Below are positions 1-8,697 of a stretch of 44,289 nucleotides of DNA, one piece after another. The notes beneath the pieces were generated by a model. The model was not told where the DNA came from. It saw only the letters and a list, made by a program, of their open reading frames with translations, and searched no databases. Position 1 is the stretch's first letter; every line of letters starts with the position of its first letter. The position numbers and the translations under genes were made by a program. This stretch comes from Trichomonas tenax (Eukaryota; Parabasalia; Trichomonadida; Trichomonadidae). Location: positions 1 through 44,289 of the forward strand of contig JALKBU010000374.1 of the NCBI GenBank assembly GCA_023091735.1. The letters are read 5' to 3'.

Positions 1-1370
1 GTATGATTGCAGGATATCAGATCTAATTCTATTTATCGATAAGCTTTTGATGCATATCTCATAGTCTGGATTGTGCACAATATACATATTATTAGTAGAG
101 TTTTCGGCTTGAGTCTATAAGTCATCGATATAAAAACTTTTCTAAAGCGATTCTTTTTTTATACACTTAAAAATTATGCTGCAAAATATTTTGATTTTGA
201 ACATTAAAAATATTTAAAATATCAAAGAATCAATATTGCCCTTATTCATTTTATGAGTAACCAAAAATAGAAATCATAGTGAAATGAGTTTATTTTAATG
301 AACCGAGATCTGAAAAAAATAATCTCAAAAATCGCTTAACAAGAATATTATATTTAAATAGTATATCAACATGATAAAATGAAAATCAATTAGAATTTGT
401 GTAGTTCAACTTTCATCAAAATTATGAAATTTAATTTACCGACCAACCAATGGTTTTCGTCGATTTATGATGATTCTTTATTGAATGCGATTGCGGATAT
501 CCAAAATAAATATACGATTAAATAATAAAACAAAAAACACATTTTTATCAAAAATTATCTATCTATTATTAATCTAGCTGACAAATATATGGTAGAATTG
601 AAATAAAAACTAATGGTTGCGGTAAGGTATTTCTCAGTTGTTTTCAATATCAGCTGAAAATCAAAATGGAGTTTAGATATAATGATTTTGCAATTGAAAC
701 TTTGATTCCCAAAGTTATTTTAGTTGTCAGGATGTTTGATTGTTCGAATTTCGATAATAATTTTGATATTTTGTTATTTATAGAGATAAAATATGATATA
801 GATATTATATTTCGCGTCAAAAATGTGATTCGAATTTTTTATTGATAATAGAATTATTAGATTACTTATCATCTAAATTTTGACTCTTTGAAGGTTTTCT
901 TTTGAAAATTTCTCTCATTTTGAATGCCAGTGTCAGAAAATACCTTATCTACATTTTCAATTCAAAACCGAAAATTTAATACATATATGTTAGATGATAC
1001 TATTTCATTCAAAAAATTTTGAAAACAATTTTTTGACATTTTATAAGTTATCTATTTCATTTATAGATAAATAATTGAACATTTTTGAAAAATGATGTCA
1101 GAAAACACGCTATAATATAATTTCAATCAAAACAACGATGCCCATCATCTACATCTATTATACATTATAGATACAACAAATTTTTCAAGATTAATTTTTT
1201 GATAAATAAAATATTATCTATATGTTAAACTATATTTAAATATGAAAGAAAAGATAATTAAAGTCAAAAGGCCGATTTTTGTAAATAATATTATATAATC
1301 AGAACAAGAATTAGAATAAATCTAACATAATTTTAATTTGATAGCTAAAACCGATTTTTGTAAACAAAAA
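1..1370. other. AT-rich gene-free stretch
   Basis: No open frame with protein-like composition is visible on either strand. The sequence is dominated by A/T runs with no tRNA- or rRNA-like block. The right end is the upstream region of the PH-AGC kinase gene and holds a duplicated 14-mer described separately. The left edge could be the distal flank of a gene outside the window. Confidence 0.6.
1272..1364 (+). promoter_or_regulatory. Duplicated 14-mer upstream of kinase start
   Basis: The sequence CCGATTTTTGTAAA occurs exactly twice, at 1272-1285 and 1351-1364. The second copy ends 6 nt before the ATG at 1371. A 14-nt exact repeat with GC content above the local background, placed this close to a start, is a candidate promoter or initiator element. 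Function is inferred from position only. Confidence 0.3.
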
Positions 1371-2681
1371 ATGTCGGAAATGCAAGAAGTCGAAGGAATG
1401 GTCGGATACCTCAAAATTAAAAACTACACTGACGGTTTGTGGTACAAGAGGTATTGCGTCCTGACTTCGCACACTTTCACCATCTACAAAGACGACACTT
1501 TCGCTGAAATGGAGAAAGTTATCAAAATTGATTCGAATTCTAATGTCGAAGAGGTCCCTTCGAACAGATCTCCGAGATTCTCAGTAAGAAATCCCGACAG
1601 CATTCTTTTCTTTTCTTGTGATTCAAAAGAAACTTTATCAAAATGGATAACAGCGATTCAGACGTCGAAAATCACAATTCCGCTGCTGACAATGAACGAC
1701 TTCGACATTATATCGGTCATTGGAAAAGGATTTTACGGCAAAGTGATGCTCGTTCAGCATAAAAACAGCGGAGAATTATACGCTTTGAAAACGATCCAGA
1801 AAAGGCGCTTAATAGAGACACACAAGGCCCACACAGTGATCGCCGAAAGAAATTCGTTAATGAAAGCTTCACATCCATTTATTGTAAGATTGTGCTTTGC
1901 TTTTCAAACTCCGCAGAAATTCTACCTCGGACTCGAATACGCGTCCGGCGGAGAGCTGTTCTATCACATGGACAAAGTCGGAGCGCTTTCTGTTAACGAA
2001 GTCAGATTAATTTCAGCAGAAATCGCTTTAGCGTTGTCATATCTTCACTCTCTCGGCATCGTTTACAGAGACTTGAAGCCAGAAAACGTTATGTTCGACA
2101 GCGGAGGCCACGTGAAGCTCACAGACTTCGGATTATCAAAAGATATCGTTGAAACGAATTCAACGAATACTCTCTGCGGCACAACGGAATACCTGAGTCC
2201 GGAAGTCGTTCTTCGCAACCAATATGATTACGGAGTCGATTGGTGGGCTTTGGGAATTTTGATGTACGAAATGTTAACGGAGAGGACACCTTTTGACAAT
2301 CCAAATCGCTCGAAGATGCTCTCAGACATCGTCCACGCGCAGCCAGAATATCCAGATTATCTTCCTGAGGATGCTATCGAAGTAATGAACGCTTTGTTGT
2401 CGAAAGATCCAAGAAATAGGCCCTCCATCGAACAGATAAAGAAATTCAGGTTCTACAAAGACCTCGATTGGGACAAAGTTTACAACAAAGAATATACACC
2501 GGAATATATTCCGCTTCACACGGATCCTTTGAAGCCAGTTAACTTCGATTCGGAATTTACTGATGCTAAACCGGTTGATTCGCCTGTTCCGCTGATGCTC
2601 CCTGATTTCCCGGGATTTTCGTACAACGCGTTCGGAATGGAGCCGGGAACTGAAGGAAGCAGCCCAATTTTGATGAATTAG
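1371..2681 (+). CDS. PH-domain AGC-family Ser/Thr kinase (PKB/Akt-like)
   Basis: This 436-aa protein has a pleckstrin homology domain (about residues 9-100) followed by a complete AGC kinase domain. Visible kinase elements are the glycine loop GKGFYGKV (about 118), the ALK lysine (about 140), an alpha-C Glu in VIAERN, YRDLKPEN with the catalytic Asp (about 234), DFGLSK (about 252) and a T-loop TLCGTTEYLSPE whose Thr (about 267) matches the PDK1 site. The C-terminal extension ends in a hydrophobic motif FPGFSY and has a VDSP turn-motif candidate. PH plus kinase plus both tail motifs is the PKB/Akt architecture: PH binding to phosphoinositide and membrane-proximal signalling are expected from the family. 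The first ATG of the open frame is at 1371; the frame opens slightly earlier without an ATG. A small change is TTEYLSPE in place of the usual TPEYLAPE. SGK or PKC-like paralogues are less likely given the N-terminal PH domain. Confidence 0.93.
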   Translation: MSEMQEVEGMVGYLKIKNYTDGLWYKRYCVLTSHTFTIYKDDTFAEMEKVIKIDSNSNVEEVPSNRSPRFSVRNPDSILFFSCDSKETLSKWITAIQTSKITIPLLTMNDFDIISVIGKGFYGKVMLVQHKNSGELYALKTIQKRRLIETHKAHTVIAERNSLMKASHPFIVRLCFAFQTPQKFYLGLEYASGGELFYHMDKVGALSVNEVRLISAEIALALSYLHSLGIVYRDLKPENVMFDSGGHVKLTDFGLSKDIVETNSTNTLCGTTEYLSPEVVLRNQYDYGVDWWALGILMYEMLTERTPFDNPNRSKMLSDIVHAQPEYPDYLPEDAIEVMNALLSKDPRNRPSIEQIKKFRFYKDLDWDKVYNKEYTPEYIPLHTDPLKPVNFDSEFTDAKPVDSPVPLMLPDFPGFSYNAFGMEPGTEGSSPILMN

Positions 2682-3660
2682 TATAATATTATTCTGATAT
2701 ATTGTTTCTATGTTTATTTATGATTTAATAAAACCTATTTGAAGTAAAGACATTCCATAAGCCACAGCTGTATATATCTTCTTACAATTTTTTTCCAATT
2801 TTTTTTTTCCAAAATATATTTTCGACTTATCTCTTTTCCTTTTAAAATTATATATTTCACAACTAAAGTATTATGAATTTCATATGGATAAGCTTTGAAA
2901 TATGATACAATATTTTATCGAAAAATATTTTTTGATTTATTGTCACTTCCATTATAAAATTGATAACTACTCATCCAATATAAAATTGCCATTATATTTA
3001 TAAGTCATAAAACATAATTATATTTTTTGTTGGAAATAAAAATCAATTTCAGCTTTTGAAACCAATTAAATACATTGTCATGCGTATATAAGCTTCATAA
3101 TATTGTAAATGATTAATAGCTAGCTATTAATTAATAATTTTTATATAAGAAGTAAAAACATTGTAACTATGTAATGCTATGTCACTGAAATTTATATTCA
3201 TTGTTAAAAATTTCAATTTTAAAATATATTATTTATTTCAAAATTTAACAAAAACAAAATCATAAATATATTACTTTGACCAATTATAATATAAATCCAT
3301 AAAAATTAATCACTTATCTTCAAGATATTGTTATTGAATAAAATATATAACAAAATAATATAAAAACATATAGTTCTGAAACAATAAAAGCTAAATATAG
3401 ATTCTTGTTAAAATATCAAATTTCATATTTAATAATAACAAAATTTGAAACCAAAGGACATTGCTAACATATATACATAGCCATAGATAGTATAATTTTT
3501 AAATAAAAATAATATATATATATTATCGTTCAATATTAAGATTTTCAAATGAATAATCTTCAAAATCCAAAAATTTTAAGATAATTATAATCTATTTCAC
3601 ATAAAACACTCATAAATGCAATAAAATACAAAAGAGAAAAGTGAAATTTGAACGATATCT
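2682..3660. other. AT-rich spacer
   Basis: No convincing coding signal is visible on either strand. It contains a perfect 20-bp palindrome, listed separately, and otherwise only simple A/T-rich sequence. It separates the kinase gene from the broken PH-like gene. Confidence 0.6.
3112..3131. repeat. Perfect 20-bp palindrome
   Basis: The sequence ATTAATAGCTAGCTATTAAT is identical to its own reverse complement and has no spacer. It lies in a gene-free spacer. It could extrude as a small cruciform or bind a dimeric protein, but it may also be chance in AT-rich DNA. Confidence 0.6.
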
Positions 3661-3674
3661 TTTTTCAGTAAAAA
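3661..3674 (+). promoter_or_regulatory. Initiator-like signal before ATG 3675
   Basis: TTTTTCAGTAAAAA directly precedes an ATG at 3675. It has the same T-run, TC(A/G), A-run arrangement seen before other starts in this window and resembles the trichomonad Inr (TCA+1 with downstream A/T). The ATG at 3675 opens only a 14-codon frame. A one-base change in the TTTT run near 3714 would join it to the long frame that starts at 3703. This suggests 3675 may be the ancestral start of the broken gene. Confidence 0.3.
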
Positions 3675-3702
3675 ATGCAGTCTTCAATTATTTTCTCAGA
3701 TA

Positions 3703-6003
3703 ATGAGCGACACTTTTGAGGAAGTTTCTGTGACGACGAAAACCTCAAAATTGAGCGGCATTTACAATATCGACTTCGAAGTCCCTTTTTTGATATTTTA
3801 TAAAAATCAACCGCGAAATAATGTCTTTGTAATACTTTTAATGTCATTTCAGACGGAAACTAGTGACAGCAAAACCAAAAATATCGTTATATCTTCAAAA
3901 GATAAAAATTTAAATGATAAATTCTCGTTTCGCTTTCGAACTCAGGACGATTACAAGAGATTTGAGCATAGAATGCTCATGCAAATGAAATCTCTCGTGG
4001 ATATCGTTCTGAAAACGAATCCTTACGATTTAAATTGTTCTGGACAATTTATGGCGCTTATTCCGGGAAATTCTACACCAGAAAAGTGTTACACTATTGT
4101 GTAGAAATCGAATCAGTGGAAATTTCAGCTCTATACTTTTTCTGGAAATCAAAATGAATCAATTGTCATGAAAATCAGTCCTGACATCATAATAATGCCT
4201 GAATTGGAGATAACAAAACTTGTAAATCAGTCTGTTTTCTGTCAATCTTTCTTAGTTCGCGATAAATTAGATAAACTTTCGAAAACAATTCATGTTAAGT
4301 GTGGATCGATGCACGAGATGTTGGACTACGTCTTTCAGTTTTACACATTCATTGTTTTAGCGGAATCTCGTTGTTTGGAGAAAAATAAAAAAGAAATTCC
4401 ACAACAAAAGAAAACAGAACCAAAAACACAACAAAAAGAAGAAACTCCGCCTCCAAAAACACCAACAGAAGAGCCAAAAATCGAAATTCAGCAAAAAATT
4501 GAAAAAATTGAAATTCAAAATCCAAAACAAGAAAATAAAGAAGAAATAAATAAGAAACAGTTCAAGAACCTCCCAAATAAGAAAACAATGAAGAAAAACC
4601 AAAAGAAACAGAAATTATCAAAAATGAAATCGAAATTAAACAAAATGAAATTCCAAAACAAACTTCAACGTTCGAATATGAATCAGATGATGATTCCGAA
4701 GAAGTCACTGTTTTACAAAAAAGAAGAAATTATTTAAAAATCTTCTGAAGAAGAATATTATTCAGACACTGAAAAAAAAAAAATATAAAAACGAAAACAG
4801 AATAAAAAACAATAGAAACTAAAGAAGAAGAGAAAATTAAAACAGAAATCATCGAAGAACCTTTAATCATCAAAACAACAGAAAATAAAACAGAAGAAGA
4901 ACCAATTATCAAAATAGAACAAAATGAAGAAGAAACGAAACCAGAAATCGAAAACAAATCAGAAATTAATTCTAAAATCGAAAATAAATCTGAAATTGAA
5001 CAAAATCAAGAAAATCTTCAAAATGAACAAAAAATCGAAATTCAAGAAGAAATAAATCAAAATACAGAAGAAAATGTTCAAAAAGAAGGAAAAAAAAAAG
5101 AAATCAAATCTGAAATTGAACAAAATAAAGAAGAAAATGTTCAAAAGGAAGAAGCAATCGAAGAAGAACCGATATCAGAAGAAATTTCAGCGGAAGAAGA
5201 AACGATTCTTCCTCCTGATTATTATACAATCGAAAAGAATGAAACATTTTTTTTTTAAATTCACAGACAACCAATCACCGTTTTCTTCTTCATATATTAC
5301 GTACAAAGACGACAATATTCCAACAGTAGAAACGTTTTCGTTCGATATAACGAAGCCAGCGGTGTCAATTCCAACAATTTCACTCGAAAAAGACCCAATT
5401 TCGCAGATTTTTTCTTTCGCTGTCAATTCTTTAAACACGAAAATGCTTTTGCCGATTTTGAGGGCAATAAGAAGGAACGGCGCTTGGCAGAAAGAGAACT
5501 ACAGCTTCTGCTCATATATATGCAGTGGCTTCGTTTTGGAGGATTTATTGAAATATTTGGAGCTGTTATTGATGTATCACACTTTTGTTTTATCGCATTT
5601 CACGAAAGATTTGGAAAAATACAAAAGAGACGCTTTTTGCTATAGCTATAATAAATTCAGAGAATTGCCGAGAATGACCAAAAACAACGAAAAGTTCATT
5701 TCTACGGTCATCGAAGTGAGCTTTGATGGAATTAAAACGAAAGAAATCGATTTCATCAAAAATGTTGCGAAAAAGCATAAATTAACAGATTTTGAAGTCT
5801 CCATCAGCAAATTGCGAAAAATTCCAAAGAAATATCAGGTGAGGGCCGTTATCGGTGATGGAATCAAAACGAAGCAGTTAACGAATTGGTTTTGCGTTTT
5901 CGTTCATTCTGCTGAAGAAAAAGATTTTTATCCGGATTCGACGCTGTTGGACAAAGTTAGAGAGGATTTTGCGATCAAAGCGATTTACATGTCTTTGAAA
6001 TAA
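3703..6003 (+). pseudogene. Broken PH-like gene with acidic linker
   Basis: One protein appears to be split into pieces. Piece one (3703-4104) looks PH-like, ending in FRFRTQDDYKRFEHRM, typical of the last strand and helix. TAG at 4102-4104 interrupts it, but the same frame stays open without interruption through 4105-4737 (KSNQWKFQLYTFSGNQ and so on). A Glu/Lys/Asn-rich linker then changes frame near 4555, near 4735 and before 4806. In the third frame the acidic linker runs 4806-5258 and stops in a 10-T run (5247-5256). Dropping one T there would lead straight into the conserved-looking C-terminal domain (about 5260-6003, FTDNQSPFSSSY to IYMSLK), which I do not recognise. Most lesions sit in homopolymers, so either recent pseudogenisation or base-calling indels fits. 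The in-frame TAG argues for at least one real mutation or a substitution error. Confidence 0.65.
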
Positions 6004-6940
6004 ATGTGTTATTGTTTTTTATTTTATCATCACTCAAAATTTTCAGCATTTCATCTTCATTCACTTTTATCTTATCACAGAATCAATTTTTAGGCATTAG
6101 AAATTTGTTATTTTGGTGCAATTTAAAATAATTCATGATAATTTCCAATTTCTACATTTCGTCTTTCAATTATTTTTATTTGTCACAGAATTAATTTTTG
6201 TGTTAATAATTTTGACGAAATTCAAAATAATAATGAAATTTCAAATTTTCAAAATTGTCATTTGTTAATTATTGAAATTGATTCTTCACATCAATGCCAA
6301 TAATTTTATTGATTGTTTATTGTTTTTTGCCTTTAATTTATATTCAAAAAATATATTATCGAAATTTGAACGTAATCATAAGAGCTAATTTCTTATTTAG
6401 GAGGAAAACAATTGAATTTTGATGTGAATGTTATTTTGAATAATATATTTCATGAAAATTTTGAAATATCGAATTATTGACATTTAACTACAACATTTTT
6501 AGTCACAAAATGAATGCAATGAATTATTGATGGTTTATGAGTTTCTACGATTTTTATATTTTTCAAAATTTCAAATTGATCATCGAAATGAATTTACCAT
6601 TTATAGATATAATATATTCAATACAAGAAATAATCGTTACTACTTTTCAGGTCTTAATTATGAATATTTAAAAGAGAATTTAATAATTTAATCGAAAAAG
6701 ATGATCAATTGATACATATAACAGAAAAATGCTATAGAATAATTGTTACTGGTTTTTCTGGCTCAAAACGCAGAAAAATAAAATCAATATAATATTTCCA
6801 TCACAAAAATCCAAAGTTCCTATGTAAAAGTTGATAACAATTTTGTTCTCTGTCTGAATCCAAAGAGATTTAAACTCAGTTATAAGATTTCCAATTCAAT
6901 GTGAAATAATCGTCGGGGCCAAATTTTATTTTTTCGTAAA
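6004..6940. other. AT-rich spacer
   Basis: No protein-like open frame is visible on either strand. A TAAA sits at the end of the upstream gene (GAAATAAATG), matching the UAAA polyadenylation habit known from Trichomonas. The right end carries the initiator-like signal TTTTTTCGTAAA immediately before the ATG at 6941. Confidence 0.55.
6928..6940 (+). promoter_or_regulatory. Initiator-like signal before ATG 6941
   Basis: ATTTTTTCGTAAA abuts the start codon. It shares the T-run/TC(A/G)/A-run pattern with the signals before 3675, 23310, 38462 and 41463. The call rests on recurrence and position only. Confidence 0.3.
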
Positions 6941-7792
6941 ATGTCCGAGATTTCAAGTTTTGATGCTGAAAGTTCGAATAAAGGCAGCGAACATGCTTCT
7001 GAAGCTTCCAGCCACGAGCAATCGAATCCAGAGTATGAATATGAAAATAATCATGTTTTCGTGAATTCAGACTCTCTCGATGTCGTTTGTCAGCTGGTAA
7101 TTGACATGATGCTAAAGAGGGGTGGAACATCCACAGAATCAACGCTGGTGTATTTTATTGAAAAAAATGATAATTTGCTTGAAAATCACGAAACGCCGAT
7201 CAGGTCGCAGTTTAGAGTTGCAATGAGGACAGCGAAGAACGGCAACAGCCTGTTTTCGAGGAATAAATCAAGGAGCTATGTTTGGCATTTGAACAAAATA
7301 TTTCGATTCTCACAGCCTTCGATAAAAGCGATTTACCCACGTCCGAAGATGTCTGTTGATGCTGACTTCAACACCAACTACAGCAACTCATCGGAGGATC
7401 AGAATTCGCTGAGTGAATCGGAATTCAACCAAAAACAAAATGAAGGACCGACATTTCAATCAATTCTCGTTGATTTCATCAAAAACTCGGAACTCGGCGT
7501 TTCCATGCAGGACGTCACAAAGTACATGAAGGAGCACAGCTCGATGCCTGGTTTGTTCACAAATTTGCCCATAGAAAGAAGATGCAAAGCAATTTTAAGA
7601 TATCGAAAGGAAATTTTTTATGATCAAAAAAACGGACTTTGGTTCTGTTCTAACACGAAAGAAACATTCGACAGTCTCAGAAAAGAGGCGATGAATAAGG
7701 ATATGCCGAAGCATTTGACAGATTTCGATATTTCCAATTTCACAATTTCAGAATTATATGATACACTCATTCAGAAGGGAATTCTAACATAG
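6941..7792 (+). CDS. Protein with two winged-helix-like units
   Basis: This 283-aa protein is not firmly assigned to a family. The first 40 residues are Ser/Glu-rich and look disordered. Two related-looking units follow, about residues 44-118 and 171-238. Each has two or three amphipathic helices, a basic segment (IRSQFRVAMRTAKNG; IERRCKAILRYRKE) and a closing beta hairpin around a Trp (SYVWHLNK; NGLWFCSN). That order (helix, helix, basic recognition-like helix, Trp-containing wing) resembles winged-helix modules. A Ser/Asn/Glu linker separates the units. DNA binding or a role in transcription or chromatin is inference. The start is supported by the initiator-like sequence touching the ATG. 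Confidence 0.75.
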   Translation: MSEISSFDAESSNKGSEHASEASSHEQSNPEYEYENNHVFVNSDSLDVVCQLVIDMMLKRGGTSTESTLVYFIEKNDNLLENHETPIRSQFRVAMRTAKNGNSLFSRNKSRSYVWHLNKIFRFSQPSIKAIYPRPKMSVDADFNTNYSNSSEDQNSLSESEFNQKQNEGPTFQSILVDFIKNSELGVSMQDVTKYMKEHSSMPGLFTNLPIERRCKAILRYRKEIFYDQKNGLWFCSNTKETFDSLRKEAMNKDMPKHLTDFDISNFTISELYDTLIQKGILT

Positions 7793-8477
7793 TCTGTTGT
7801 TTGTTGTATTAAATTTTTGTTCATTTTTGTTTGATTTTTATGTAAAAATTGATATTTTCCAAAATTAACATAGTATTTATATAATATACAATAATAACAT
7901 TCTATATTTAAAGGGATTTTCGATTTTGAAGACTGTCAATGCAAAGTTTGTAAAAGTGATATTAAAGGTTAATTTTATGGAATTTCAAATTTCGTTTCTG
8001 TTAAAAATCACTTTAACAGCAGCACCACGTTGAGCATCTGATTAATGATTGATGGGAATTTTCGAATGAATCGAGATCTTTTTTTTTTATAAATTTTATA
8101 TTTTCAATTGTAGATTGCAAATGATGTAACAATTTGATTTTCGTTGTGAATGTTAACTGATTAATGATTTACACGAGTTTAAATAAAATGTTTTTTTTTT
8201 CATATAATTTTAAATATTAAATTGTAAAGAACTGTAATGACTGGAATATATTATAACGTTGATTTTCAATTGATTTTTGATATTCTTAAATCTTGATTCC
8301 GAAATTTAAAATATGAAATTGGTAAAACATTGAACATTGATGGGCATGTCCATTCCTGTTGGATTTTAGTATTGTTTCTGCTGTAGAATGAATTTTGGAT
8401 CTTAATATGATATGAAATTTGAAACTCTTATTTCTAGCCTTAATTGTGCAATGATTTTCATTGATATTTCGACTGTA
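7793..8477. other. Spacer between convergent genes
   Basis: The stretch lies between the 3' end of the winged-helix-like gene and the apparent tail extension of the glycosyltransferase gene. It is AT-rich with T runs near 8075 and 8190. No coding or RNA-gene signal is visible. Confidence 0.5.
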
Positions 8478-8697
8478 TTATGTTTGTTGACTGTCTATTG
8501 ATGATGTTGAATTTTTTGAAATCGAATTTAATATTTTTTGAGATTTTTCGTTTTCTTCATCCGAAAGATATTTATTTAAATGTTTCTTCGATTTGTCTCT
8601 TTTGATTTGGAACATATTCGTTCTCGTTCTTTTAACCTCAAAAATTGACGATTTTTCAACTTTTGATTTTTTCCTTTCTCTGTTTTTGATTCATTCA
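8478..8697 (-). pseudogene. Out-of-frame tail extension of the SDR-GT gene
   Basis: The upstream gene ends in two consecutive TGA codons (8700-8695 on the minus strand). Directly beyond them a one-base shift reads MNESKTEKGKNQK, the same Asn/Glu/Ser/Lys-rich style as the tail. A second one-base shift in the next A-run opens KVEKSSIFEVKRTRTN followed by about 45 more codons to a TAA at 8480-8478 (ending SSIDSQQT). That is an unusually long open stretch for such AT-rich DNA. Either the tail was longer and has been truncated by indels, or A-run miscalls hide its true end. Confidence 0.4.
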
